A stretch of 64,000 bases of DNA, from positions 1 through 64,000 of the forward strand of contig NZ_NIUB01000028.1 of NCBI RefSeq assembly GCF_002197815.1, read 5' to 3'. Source of the stretch: Pseudomonas oleovorans subsp. oleovorans (GTDB taxonomy: Bacteria; Pseudomonadota; Gammaproteobacteria; Pseudomonadales; Pseudomonadaceae). Numbering within the stretch: the first letter of the stretch is position 1; each line of letters begins with the position of its first letter. The notes beneath the pieces are model-generated. The model was not told where the DNA came from. It made no database searches and saw only the letters and a list, made by a program, of their open reading frames with translations. This document shows positions 16,579 to 24,399 of the stretch, one piece after another. The translations under genes were made by a program, and so were the position numbers.

Positions 16579-17860
16579 CGTACCGCGCCCCAGCGCCGAT
16601 CCCGCTAAATGCCGCCATGAAGCTATTTGAGAGGGCTTGTTTGATCGGCAGTGCCTGTACGAATCGGATGTATTTGAAGGTGGTGGCTTCAGAGTTAGGC
16701 CCGTGGAGCAACGCGTCGCTGACCGTCGCAATTACAATAGCGACATCGGCACAAGCCGATAGCGCCAGACGTGCCAATTCGGTACCGAAGGTGCAGCGCG
16801 ACTGATGGAAGCGGAATTTACGGAGCACCTGCAGTTCTGCTTTGACGCCCCGTTTTCGAAACTCGGACATCTCAACATTCACAGCAGATGACTGATCGGT
16901 GCCGCGCCTGCCATAGGCGTTACCAAAGCGGGTCAAGAACAGCAAGTCACGATTCTCGGGCGAGGCTTTCGCCTCTCGTTCCATCCTCCGCCAGCCTTTG
17001 GCATATTCCAGCAATTCATCACGCAACGCTTCGGGTATCCAGACCTGCCCAGTCACACCGAATTTCGTGTGCACTGGCGGAGCTGCGCCTGGACCAACTG
17101 CAAGGCGTAGAAGCCCTTCAGCGGAAGGGTCGGGGGCGGCGCGCTCCAGAGATTGAATCTTGAGATCACAGATGCTGCCGAGCCGCATCCCGGTAAAAAA
17201 TCCAAGGGCCAACATGAGGTAGAGCTCGGGCGTGGCGTTCTCTGCGGCGAAATCCAGAATTGCATCGCGATCGGTCTCCGAGACTGGCAACAGCCCATCT
17301 TCAAGCGTTTGGCCTGGGCGCTTACGGTTCGGGATGCTGAGGTCGGTGGTGGTTCCGCTGATCGTTCGCTCGAACCCCACCCGGTCGAAGTATTTAACGA
17401 CGTAGGGCTTTTCCCGCCACAGCTGGACGTGTGGAGAAAGAAGCTCCCTATGCCTTACCCACCGATAGAACATGATGCAATTGCGCATGTACTCAGACGC
17501 CGTGGATGGGCTGATCTGGCCGGCATCGCGCATCTTGATCAACGCCCCTCGGTATAGCACCAGGCAGCGGTCAGCTTTGCGAGCGGGAAACTCGAACCAC
17601 TGCAAATCACGAAATTCAAGAAATTTAGCGTAATTGAGAAGGCCATTCATGTTACTGGCAACGGTCTTAAGAGAAGCGTCACCAGTCGTTGCTCGCTCCA
17701 CTGCCCACAGGTTTGCCTCCCTCCAAGGTGCATAGTCTGCCCAAAAGATTTGGGGCAAGCCCTCAATGGATGGCCGACTGCTACTGGGGGAGTATGCGAC
17801 GGCGTTCTCTCTGCGCACGAGGTAATGGGGCACGAAATGAATGCGCTCTAGCGTCGCCAT
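16571..17860 (-). CDS. ginA: Tyrosine recombinase A, first gene of the operon
   Basis: 429 residues. A SAM-like N-terminal core-binding domain occupies about residues 35-150. The catalytic domain has Arg226 (FFTGMRLGSI), His352 and Arg355 (FHQSRCTFG), His386 (LLHGPNSEA) and Tyr397 (TFKYIRF), a full set. It is the first gene of ginABCD, and its start lies 25 bases from the right-end repeats at 17877-17901, so those repeats probably also control the operon. Confidence 0.87.
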   Translation of the reverse strand: MATLERIHFVPHYLVRRENAVAYSPSSSRPSIEGLPQIFWADYAPWREANLWAVERATTGDASLKTVASNMNGLLNYAKFLEFRDLQWFEFPARKADRCLVLYRGALIKMRDAGQISPSTASEYMRNCIMFYRWVRHRELLSPHVQLWREKPYVVKYFDRVGFERTISGTTTDLSIPNRKRPGQTLEDGLLPVSETDRDAILDFAAENATPELYLMLALGFFTGMRLGSICDLKIQSLERAAPDPSAEGLLRLAVGPGAAPPVHTKFGVTGQVWIPEALRDELLEYAKGWRRMEREAKASPENRDLLFLTRFGNAYGRRGTDQSSAVNVEMSEFRKRGVKAELQVLRKFRFHQSRCTFGTELARLALSACADVAIVIATVSDALLHGPNSEATTFKYIRFVQALPIKQALSNSFMAAFSGIGAGARYDG

Positions 17861-17876
17861 TCAACGCCCCTGGGAC

Positions 17877-17892
17877 GCTTAACAATGTCCAT
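17877..17892 (-). repeat. Right terminal inverted repeat of the rulB island
   Basis: On the minus strand this reads ATGGACATTGTTAAGC, the partner of 2623-2639. It overlaps the direct motif at 17885-17901 and sits between ginA and the rulB junction at about 17940. A recombinase bound here could also repress its own operon. Confidence 0.62.
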
Positions 17893-17909
17893 AGATAGAA
17901 CTCAATAGC

Positions 17910-18293
17910 TTAGGCGTCCGCACTATACAACTTACTCTTATCCACGCTGTAGGGGTCCAGGCCTGCCACCATGGAGCCTATGGCCCGCATGAACCTCTGG
18001 TGTATGTCCTGGTAAAGCGTGTAGTTCGAGGATCGAAGAATCAGGCCGTGGTGACGAACCAGTGGCTCAAGCTCAGAACGAGGCTGGCTCATTTTGACGC
18101 CAAGGGCCTTGGCCTCATCAGATCGGCTGACGACAGCCGAGTCGTTATTGGACAAGACGACAACAGGCCTGCCCTCCAGGCGCGGCTCAAACACGCGGTG
18201 GCAACTTACGTAGTAGCAGTGCCCGTCTACAAGGCCGACAATTTCGGGCGACCTCGTTCCAGCCTGTGTAGATTCCAAACTACTACCCCCCAT
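17910..18293 (-). pseudogene. rulB: rulB/umuC-type error-prone polymerase, N-terminal fragment
   Basis: The 5' part of rulB, read leftward after rulA. It has the polymerase opening (GLVDGHCYYVSCHRVFEP), then RPVVVLSNND and EAKALGVKMSQP, and ends in the catalytic segment GLDPYSVD at about 17940. The last ten residues and the stop come from the island. It overlaps the rulA 3' end, as is normal in rulAB/umuDC operons. The start codon is unclear: the frame is open to 18293, but the protein should begin near EIVGLVDG. The fragment cannot act as a polymerase. Confidence 0.9.
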
Positions 18294-18676
18294 ATCTGGA
18301 CCTGTTCGTCATCGCCGATGAAGATCGGCGCCATCGAGTCGTTTTCAGGAACCAATGCGTATCGACCGTCCAGCCGGCTTAGCCGCTTAACGGTGAAGTC
18401 GCCCTCGACCACTGCCACCACAACATCATCGAGCAGCGCATCCAGGCTCTTGTCCACGACCAATACGTCACCGTCGCGTATCAGTGGGTACATGGAGTTC
18501 CCACGCGCTCGCACAAGGAAGGTTGAATAGGCGGTGACGTTCACCAGCTCGTCGAGAGACAGCGGTGCTTCTTCGTAATCGGCGGCTGGGGATGGCCAGC
18601 CGCAAGCTACGCCGATGAAAAATCTGAGTGGAATCGGCTCATCGCTTAGCGCTAGACGCTGCGCCAGATTGCTCAT
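18227..18676 (-). CDS. rulA: UmuD/RulA-type SOS mutagenesis protein
   Basis: 149 residues from the ATG at 18676; TGAGG lies nine bases upstream and the SOS box just before it. It is a LexA/UmuD S24 self-cleaving protein: cleavage site ACGWPSPAADY (Cys-Gly) near residue 28, catalytic Ser in RARGNSMYPLIRDGDVL and Lys in GDFTVKRLSR. RecA-filament-stimulated cleavage gives the active form, which pairs with RulB/UmuC. It appears intact even though its partner rulB is split, so it has no local polymerase partner. Confidence 0.92.
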   Translation of the reverse strand: MSNLAQRLALSDEPIPLRFFIGVACGWPSPAADYEEAPLSLDELVNVTAYSTFLVRARGNSMYPLIRDGDVLVVDKSLDALLDDVVVAVVEGDFTVKRLSRLDGRYALVPENDSMAPIFIGDDEQVQIWGVVVWNLHRLERGRPKLSAL

Positions 18677-18693
18677 GTGCGGATGCCTCATTG

Positions 18694-18709
18694 CTGTATG
18701 GATGGACAG
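18694..18709. promoter_or_regulatory. LexA (SOS) box of rulAB
   Basis: CTGTATGGATGGACAG follows the CTG-N10-CAG pattern of gammaproteobacterial LexA operators and is flanked by AT on the right (CAGTATA). It lies 18 bases upstream of the chosen rulA start, where LexA would cover the promoter. Confidence 0.82.
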
Positions 18710-18855
18710 TATATGCGTGGCGCACGATGTAAGGGAGTACCGGCTAGATGCTCGGTATTGATTCGTCGAGCCCCGGTGCTTTGCACATCTTTGATGAGCG
18801 GAACAAAAAAGGGCTCCGCAATGGGAGCCATCGTCGGGATCAAGCAGCAACGAAG

Positions 18856-19587
18856 CTACTTCATATGGACCGGGCTGATCGCCAGTCGGAACGCCTTGAT
18901 CTGCAAGTAGGCCTGATCACTCAGTCGGCCAATTTCAGGGATGGAGTTCATGCGCAGTGCTGCTTTGACAGCACTGTTGTCGAACTCGACGATACCGCTG
19001 GAGTTGGCGACCTGTACATCGGAAATCCAGCCCTGCCGGTCAACGATGAACTGGAGAACAACAGTGTCCTCATCGTCAACGTGTTCGCGACCGGGGCGCA
19101 CGGGCGGCGCCTCCCAGTGCTGTTTCATGCGGGTGCGTACCAGATTATCGAATCGTTCGTTCACACCGTTTTTGAGCGGTTGCTGCTCGGTTTTGGCGGC
19201 AGCTTCCTGGCGGCGCGCTTCTTCATTGACCGCCTCAAAGCCTGACGGCATTTTGCTTTCCGCTTTGGCCTCGGTCTTGAGCGTGCGCAGCTCTTTTACC
19301 TCATTTTGCAGCGATTGAATGGTGCGCTGTTGCTTCGTCAACTCACCTTGAAGCGCCTGGAGCGCGTGGTCTTGACTGCCGTCCGCCCGCTCGGTCACGC
19401 CCCGGAAAGCCTCCAGGTTGTCGATGCTGTTCGATATTTTTGCCAACCCAACGGAGTTGAAGGCTGTGAAGGTATGACCGCCAATACTGATCACCAGGGC
19501 AAGACTTGCAATGGCACCTGGGAACCACTTGGCTTGCAGGAATGACTTGGCCTTAGTCAAGTTGTCCGGGCTTTGCTGCTGTTCCAT
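18856..19587 (-). CDS. Membrane-anchored TonB-C-like protein
   Basis: 243 residues. A short cytoplasmic N-terminus is followed by one membrane helix (ASLALVISIGGHTFTAF, residues 27-44), then a long coiled coil (ALQGELTKQQRTIQSLQNEV) and a C-terminal domain of TonB/TolA type (TRMKQHWEAPP, VVLQFIVDRQGWISDVQVAN, then SSGIVEFDNSAVKAAL). TonB-C domains contact outer-membrane partners. There is no exbBD or receptor gene nearby, so the partner is unknown. It begins the leftward accessory genes beside rulA. Confidence 0.65.
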   Translation of the reverse strand: MEQQQSPDNLTKAKSFLQAKWFPGAIASLALVISIGGHTFTAFNSVGLAKISNSIDNLEAFRGVTERADGSQDHALQALQGELTKQQRTIQSLQNEVKELRTLKTEAKAESKMPSGFEAVNEEARRQEAAAKTEQQPLKNGVNERFDNLVRTRMKQHWEAPPVRPGREHVDDEDTVVLQFIVDRQGWISDVQVANSSGIVEFDNSAVKAALRMNSIPEIGRLSDQAYLQIKAFRLAISPVHMK

Positions 19588-19771
19588 AACTCCCCTTACG
19601 TGTGGTCATGCGGTGGATAAAGGGAGTCTTGCGTTATGGCGTTCGCACGGCAACCGAACTCGATGCCTTTACTACTAGGGCGCCAGCAACTACATCAACC
19701 TCAGTGGCAGTGAGCCTGGAGAAACCAGAAACTGGTGCGATCTTCAATCAATCGTCCAGAGCCTCCACACC

Positions 19772-20260
19772 ATGGATCAAGCGAAACAGGCGCCGACTGT
19801 CAGCGGCATCAGCAAGATTGCGCAACTGTCTGCATTCACCATTCTCGGCGCAGTGATCGGCAGCGGTGCAACCGCTTACACCTTCCAGAAAGTTGGGAAG
19901 GACACAGGGCAGGCGGAAACAGTGGCACAGGTGGCCACCACCGTTGAGCACAGCCGCCTCGTCAATGACGAGGTGCTATTTCGAATCAAGAATGTCGAGG
20001 CTGCGCTGGATAAACTGAAAGACGCCAGCGCGCCCATACTGCCACCTAGGCCGGCACAACATCAGCTGGACGCTGCGATCAATGGCCTGTTCGAGTCGAT
20101 AGAAGACCCAGAGCCCATCGGCCATGGACAGGCCCAGGATGCAGAAGCTGCAAGCGGCGAAGTTCAGATGGGTGATGCTGCCGGCGATTCGGCAGAAGAT
20201 CATGAAGTCGGTGAGGCGGAGAATGCCTCGAACGAGGCAGGCGCGGAGCAGAAAGAGTAA
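19772..20260 (+). CDS. Small membrane-anchored acidic protein, unknown function
   Basis: 162 residues. One hydrophobic helix near residues 17-38 (LSAFTILGAVIGSGATAYTF), then a helical linker and a highly acidic, alanine-rich tail. It is divergent from the TonB-C-like gene, and its layout (short N-terminus, one helix, coiled linker) resembles that neighbour, so they may work together. No family recognised. Confidence 0.5.
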   Translation: MDQAKQAPTVSGISKIAQLSAFTILGAVIGSGATAYTFQKVGKDTGQAETVAQVATTVEHSRLVNDEVLFRIKNVEAALDKLKDASAPILPPRPAQHQLDAAINGLFESIEDPEPIGHGQAQDAEAASGEVQMGDAAGDSAEDHEVGEAENASNEAGAEQKE

Positions 20261-20271
20261 GTCAAAAACGT

Positions 20272-20291
20272 TTGGGGCCACACGGCCCCAA
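20272..20291 (+). terminator. Strong hairpin after the acidic membrane gene
   Basis: TTGGGGCC-ACAC-GGCCCCAA is a perfect 8-bp stem with a 4-base loop, 12 bases after the stop at 20260. There is no T-run behind it, so it may be a Rho-independent terminator of weak type or an mRNA 3'-end stabiliser. The next 230 bases up to 20520 contain nothing I recognise. Confidence 0.5.
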
Positions 20292-20520
20292 TCGCTCCCC
20301 ATTACATAAGTACAGTGGCTACGCCACAGCACTCCCCTTCTGTCACATTGCAAATCCGTTGCAAACGTAAGCCAAGCTTATCGCGTCCAATATCGGTTCT
20401 GTGAACCGTCCCTAGTCGATTGGGAGCTACCCAACGAGGCGCGCATTTTAGCAAAGGATGATATGTATCCCCAATCGCGGATTACAAAAAGTCACACCAC
20501 CTCCGACGAAAGGGCACGCG

Positions 20521-21216
20521 CTATACCGATGGCTCCCACAGAAGCAACTGGATCATCGTGGGGCTGAATACCGGCAGAGTGATTTCGGTGCCCAGGTAAT
20601 GCCAGTCCGGGAACTCATCCGTCTTGAAGACGCCGTGCGGTGTGGGATGCAAATAAAGTTTCATCCTTAGAAATAAAGTGTCATCCCGAGCAATCGGGTT
20701 CTGGCCTTGTCCGCCCCCTGGAACCCCCAATGATTGCGGCCTGCAAGGCCGCAATCAGGGAGGAAATTAGCAAGATCACAATAGAAATCAACGACTTACG
20801 ATTTCAGGTAAGGATGACACTTTATTCGCATGGCTCCGGGGTTTTCCGACCATTTGAAGGCCGCTGCGAGGCATTAGGATGAGACTTTAGGTACAGGTCG
20901 GGCAGTGAGCCTCCCAGCCAGCCCAGCAAATCGTTCCCGTTAGGATGAAACTTTATTTGCATCCCACATGCGGCACGCCTGCACCGCCGCCAAGCCACAT
21001 CCGCGCTCTGTAGTCGATCACCCGGCCATCATCTAGCTGAATCCAGAAGTGGATCGGCAGCTCAACGTTGCCAGACGCTGAAACCAGCTGCCCTTGCATG
21101 CAGGAGTGCGGAATCCCGGCCCCAGCGAGCACTGAGTGTGCAATTCGGGTGAAACCGTCGCACTCAACTGGAGCGTTGCAGTAGGGCTCTAGGAGGCTCG
21201 AAATAGCGTCCGGCAT
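20521..21216 (-). pseudogene. Unknown gene interrupted by a 328-bp miniature element
   Basis: The 5' part (21216 to 20969) reads MPDAISSLLEPYCNAPVECD onward to LGGGAGVPH. After removing 20641-20968 and one copy of TGCGG, the frame continues directly (GVFKTDEFPDWHYLGTEI, then LPVFSPTMIQLLL) to a stop at 20521. The restored protein has about 121 residues. Motifs such as HFWIQLDDGRVIDYRARMWL suggest a small enzyme or toxin-like fold with a cysteine near residue 13 and histidines, but I cannot name it. As it stands the frame ends a few codons into the insertion. Confidence 0.8.
20641..20968. mobile_element. Miniature non-autonomous element with Tn7/Tn402-like ends
   Basis: A 27-bp perfect terminal inverted repeat (starting TGTGGGATGCAAATAAAG on the left) is flanked by a perfect 5-bp duplication, TGCGG, at 20636-20640 and 20969-20973. 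Inside are further copies of the core AATAAAGTnTCATCC: 20652-20667 and 20672-20687 at the left end; 20811-20826, 20876-20889 and 20942-20957 (inverted) at the right. TGT/ACA ends, 5-bp duplications and several unequal sets of transposase sites are the mark of Tn7/Tn402-type DDE transposons. No gene is inside, only a perfect GATTGCGGCC hairpin at 20734-20758. Confidence 0.85.
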
Positions 21217-21231
21217 TGAGTGGGCCTGTTG

Positions 21232-21684
21232 TTACTCGCCGGCAATAGCTGCCAGCGATTGCTTGAGTTCGGCCTTGCCCTTGGCTTTTTGACTGCGACC
21301 GCTGGACACAACCTGGAACTCCGCAGGGGTCGAGTATGGATTCTCGACAGTGACGGTGGCGCTGGTGCCACTGGAGAACGCCACCTGCAATTCAGCCCCC
21401 ACTATCGCAGCGCTCTGCGTGGAGAAGGTCGATTTCACTTTGCCCTCAATGTCCACCAGTAGGTCATGGGCATCCCTGTCCATTTCGGCCTTGAACTTGG
21501 AGAGCTGGTGGTCATTGTGGCGTTTTGCTTCCGGCGTTTCGCCGCTGGAGCCGCAGTTCGTGCAGGAATAGCTCGCGAACAGCCCTTGAACGTGGTCGCA
21601 ATACATCTTGTCGCACCAGCACGAAGTGACGCTGCCAAACGCGTTGGCTTGTTGCCCGCAGCCTGGGCAAGTAATGGTGTTCAT
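21232..21684 (-). CDS. Double zinc-ribbon protein, unknown function
   Basis: 150 residues. The N-terminal 45 residues contain CPGCGQQ, then CWCDKMYC and CTNCGSS, a cysteine-rich zinc-binding head. The rest is a helical linker and a small beta-rich domain (GAELQVAFSSGTSATVTVEN) with a lysine-rich end. It is part of the leftward gene group 20521-23385, close to its neighbours. No catalytic motif is seen. Confidence 0.6.
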   Translation of the reverse strand: MNTITCPGCGQQANAFGSVTSCWCDKMYCDHVQGLFASYSCTNCGSSGETPEAKRHNDHQLSKFKAEMDRDAHDLLVDIEGKVKSTFSTQSAAIVGAELQVAFSSGTSATVTVENPYSTPAEFQVVSSGRSQKAKGKAELKQSLAAIAGE

Positions 21685-21716
21685 GGCCAGATCAGTTCCT
21701 TGTCTCGAAGGTGGAG

Positions 21717-22265
21717 TCAGCTCTGGCCGGGAGCCGGGACTACGCCGGCCAGCAGATGATCATAAACGCGACGTGCGGAAAGCCTCCAGCAAACTGGTGC
21801 GTAGGCGAACACTGTCGCGAGGTACATGTACGGGTCAGAACCGTCCTTTTGGCGAAGCTCATTAACCGTGGCCGACCATGCTTGGTTCCCATAATGGGAA
21901 CTGACGATCGCCGCAGTTTCGTCAGCGAACAACTGCACATCAATCGGATCGACAGCCTTGCGCACCAGCGAGTGGTTTGCACGAATGCTCTGCTCAATGT
22001 GAGAGGAACCGTAGCGCTCCTTGGCGAACCGGAACAGCCGGTAGCCGGGATATGCAACCACCGGAATGCTCACCCAAGCAGGCAGGCCAACAGCTACGAG
22101 AGCGGCTGCGGCGACCGATGCGGCACCAATCGCAAGGAGCGCGGGCACGCCAGTAGCCTTGTTTGGGTTGATGGCGTTACGAGCCAGCGCCGGCACCGTG
22201 GATTCGGTGCGAATGCTGAGGTGGAACGCCAAGGGGGCGTAGGTCTGAATGTGGGTGTTTTCCAT
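21717..22265 (-). CDS. Membrane protein, unknown function
   Basis: 182 residues from the ATG at 22265, chosen over a longer frame because GGAGGAAGG precedes it. Two hydrophobic helices near residues 42-78 (ALLAIGAASVAAAALVAVGL and WVSIPVVAYPGY) are followed by a cytoplasmic helical domain of about 100 residues. No family motif was found. Confidence 0.6.
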   Translation of the reverse strand: MENTHIQTYAPLAFHLSIRTESTVPALARNAINPNKATGVPALLAIGAASVAAAALVAVGLPAWVSIPVVAYPGYRLFRFAKERYGSSHIEQSIRANHSLVRKAVDPIDVQLFADETAAIVSSHYGNQAWSATVNELRQKDGSDPYMYLATVFAYAPVCWRLSARRVYDHLLAGVVPAPGQS

Positions 22266-22343
22266 GGCCCTTCCTCCGTAGGTCGTTTGAACGCTTGGGC
22301 TTGGTGTAAGGATAACGTGGCGATCACCGCACTCCACACTGAC

Positions 22344-22368
22344 AAGAAAAAGGCGCCCTTGGGCGCCT
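22344..22368 (-). terminator. Rho-independent terminator after the 22376-22924 gene
   Basis: Read leftward: AGGCGCCC-AA-GGGCGCCT followed by TTTTTCTTGTC, seven bases past the stop of the preceding leftward gene. A strong GC stem with a T-run. It separates that gene from the membrane-protein gene at 21717. Confidence 0.8.
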
Positions 22369-22375
22369 GCTGGTA

Positions 22376-22924
22376 TCACGCGGCGTGAGGCGGACTCACG
22401 ATCTTGAATCCGCAGTCGCTGGTGCTCTGAGGGTCGAATACGACCGGCACCACAGACAGCTGGAGCGCCTTGGCCTGCTCCAGGGTGAGCTGTTCAGCCT
22501 CCAGGTACTTCATGGCCGCAGCGGCGGCAGCATCGAAGCTGGTGAAGGCGTCGCCGGCATTGGCGATGGGCTTGAAGCTCGATGCGCCCGGTTCCAGCAC
22601 CAGCACGCGGTCTGGCTCGCCGTACACGGGCTTTTCCGGCTTGTGGATGAGGAACATGTCGCCTCGGATCAGAGGGCAGCCGAAGAACGTCTCATCGACG
22701 ATCAGGCGCGGCAGCATGGTCGCATGGCCACGGACGCCATCGAGCACGGAGTGCCCTTTCAGCATGCGGGTGATGACCTCGGCGAGCAGGCCCTGGAAGT
22801 TGCTGGTGATGCCGCCAGCGTCCCAGCCTGGGAACTGCGCATCCAGGACCTCGCACGCCTTGGCGGTTGCTTCTTCGATTGCCTTCTGCACAGCTGGATC
22901 GTTCTGGAGCTTCAAAGCGGTCAT
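22376..22924 (-). CDS. Hypothetical soluble protein
   Basis: 182 residues from the ATG at 22924 (MTALKLQNDPAV), preferred over the one at 22942 because GGGAGAGTGGCC precedes it. An alpha-helical start is followed by a beta-rich middle (LPRLIVDETFFGCPLIRGDM) and an acidic helical end. There is no signal peptide or membrane helix. It follows the gene at 22939 closely and ends at a terminator. No family recognised. Confidence 0.55.
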   Translation of the reverse strand: MTALKLQNDPAVQKAIEEATAKACEVLDAQFPGWDAGGITSNFQGLLAEVITRMLKGHSVLDGVRGHATMLPRLIVDETFFGCPLIRGDMFLIHKPEKPVYGEPDRVLVLEPGASSFKPIANAGDAFTSFDAAAAAAMKYLEAEQLTLEQAKALQLSVVPVVFDPQSTSDCGFKIVSPPHAA

Positions 22925-22938
22925 GGCCACTCTCCCTG

Positions 22939-23385
22939 TCATTCAGTGATGGCTCGATAGTAGATGATGCCGAACGCAGAGTAACGCCCCATCACCGGCG
23001 CTACACTCAGCACGACTGCCTTGCCGGCGCCGATCAGCTGGTCGATGTATTCCTGGGCCGTGATCGCTGCCTGCTTACCGCACTGGCCTTCGGCAATCTC
23101 GTTCTGCGCATGCCGGCGGAGTCGATCAGGCGTAATGTGGCCGACTGAGGGCGGGCAGTAGATCATCACGGCATCGCGCCAGCCGACACCATCCACAAAC
23201 ACGTAGCCGGTAGCTCCGGGAACAGCGCTGCCGGCGCTCATCATGCTGTCGTCATGCTTCGAGCCAGCAGCCGAGGCCGAAATTGCGGCAGCCCCCGCTG
23301 CCCCACCACCATACCCATAAGCGCTGGTAGCCAGCAGCGGCAAACCGAGCGCCGCCAGCGCCAGAAAACTTCGAACCTTCCCCAT
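22939..23385 (-). CDS. Exported protein of unknown function
   Basis: 148 residues from the ATG at 23385, with GGAGGTGACG upstream. The N-terminal signal peptide (FLALAALGLPLLATSAYG) is followed by a glycine/alanine/serine-rich linker and a folded domain with two cysteines (MIYCPPSVGHITPDRLRR and GQCGKQAAITAQEYI). It is probably periplasmic, with a disulphide. It is the first gene leftward of the paired leader repeats at 23461-24085. Confidence 0.6.
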   Translation of the reverse strand: MGKVRSFLALAALGLPLLATSAYGYGGGAAGAAAISASAAGSKHDDSMMSAGSAVPGATGYVFVDGVGWRDAVMIYCPPSVGHITPDRLRRHAQNEIAEGQCGKQAAITAQEYIDQLIGAGKAVVLSVAPVMGRYSAFGIIYYRAITE

Positions 23386-23460
23386 CGTCACCTCCACAGC
23401 GACAGTTTTTATTATCCGGGCCAGGAGTTACCCCCTGCTCGGATGCCTGGATTCACTCGA

Positions 23461-23479
23461 TTCTATACCATCATAAGAA
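23461..23479 (-). repeat. Left copy of a 19-bp inverted leader repeat
   Basis: On the minus strand this reads TTCTTATGATGGTATAGAA, identical to 24067-24085 on the plus strand. It contains an extended -10-like TGGTATAGA and faces the leftward gene at 23385, about 75 bases away. A promoter or regulator site is plausible. Confidence 0.7.
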
Positions 23480-24066
23480 GGGGTTTACCCTGAACCAGGG
23501 AGTTCCCCCTCTAACTTCGTGCGCGCCTGTTATCCCGTAAAAGCCCGCCTGATGCACCTCTTTCAACCTGCAAGAGCAGCGCTGCCTGTAATGCCGTATC
23601 TGACCCTGCAAGACGAAACCTCTGCGTTGAACTTGATGACGAGTAAAAGCCGCGCTTGAACCACCCTGCCCTACTGCCAAACCAGCAGGGCCTGAGAGTT
23701 ATAACGGCCACACCCCCCTCTATCACCCCAACACGGTGCAGAAGATACACACCACCCCGATCAACCCGCTTTTGCTGCTCTATATGCCTGCGCTGACGGC
23801 AGGACATGACAGAGGAAAAAGAGAAGAAAAAAAGACCAGAAAGAGAAAAAAGCACTGCCGTGCGGCTCCGCCGCACAGGCAAGAAAAAGAAGAAAAAGAG
23901 CGGAAGAAAAGCCCGCCCGAAGATCGACGTGGGTCGGGATGATGCAGAAAAGCGAGTGATCAGTGAGGGTGTGCCCGAGCTTCGGTGGATCAGGAGGAAC
24001 ACCGAGCGGGCTCAAGGAATGCACGGTTTTTCAGGAGGAACGCGGTGTGGCCCTGTTAGGGCCTCT

Positions 24067-24085
24067 TTCTTATGATGGTATAGAA
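24067..24085 (+). repeat. Right copy of a 19-bp inverted leader repeat
   Basis: TTCTTATGATGGTATAGAA, facing the rightward gene at 24400. The similarity with the left copy extends upstream in degenerate form: both have a GGAAC block, then a CCCTG-type hairpin and a pyrimidine run before the 19-mer. This suggests duplicated leader modules rather than a chance repeat. Confidence 0.7.
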
Positions 24086-24399
24086 ATAGGGTGCCAGCGA
24101 CGCCCACGGATTCGTGCGCGTTCAAACAATAAAAACTGTCGCGACCTGGATTGTTGCGGAATCACTGCCGCGCCTGCCCAGACGAAATGAACAACATAGT
24201 GTGTGGTGCTTGGGAAATGGCTGGCTTAAAAGGTGGGCTGCGGAGGAAGGCTATGACGGCGAAATGCAGACTTTAATCCGTGGAGAACGATGCACGTACA
24301 GGCCATGATCAAGCGTTTTTCTGCAATCACACGAAGGCACCACGAATTGCTCAGCTTGGGGCAAGTTTTGCGCTCCCGAGGATTTGGAGTAAAGGCTCA

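Larger units (their letters stand above)
2602..17939. mobile_element. GInt-type genomic island inserted in rulB
   Basis: The rulB reading frame stops in the Tyr-Ser-Val-Asp segment at about 17940 and resumes in the matching Ile-Asp-Glu segment at about 2601, so everything between is inserted. One end carries a leftward operon of three overlapping tyrosine-recombinase genes followed by a small coiled-coil gene, the ginABCD arrangement described for GInt islands, which are known to use rulAB as a hot spot. Related sequences near both termini form imperfect inverted repeats. The cargo (2885-12107) concerns small-molecule transport, chiefly a modABC cluster. Boundaries are good to about ten bases. 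Confidence 0.85.
23386..24399. other. 1-kb non-coding region between divergent genes, with inverted leaders
   Basis: No convincing gene is present. It contains a 19-bp perfect inverted repeat pair (23461-23479 and 24067-24085), each preceded on its outward strand by a hairpin-like sequence: CCCTGGTTCAGGG on the left, GGCCCTGTTAGGGCC on the right, the latter followed by TCTTTCTT. The middle holds a purine-rich tract (about 23808-23915) interrupted by a GTGCGGC-TCC-GCCGCAC hairpin. A lysine-rich open frame across this tract (from 23806) looks like an artefact of base composition. The segment may encode regulatory RNA or a protein-binding scaffold. Confidence 0.55.

Noticed and set aside
20458..20670. 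Short rightward frame crossing the miniature element
   Set aside because: It covers the element end and the antisense of the interrupted gene; the leftward gene is restored by excision, so this frame is chance.
23806..24075. Lysine/arginine-rich open frame
   Set aside because: It follows a purine-rich tract, lacks a ribosome-binding site and changes character midway. It is better explained by base composition.
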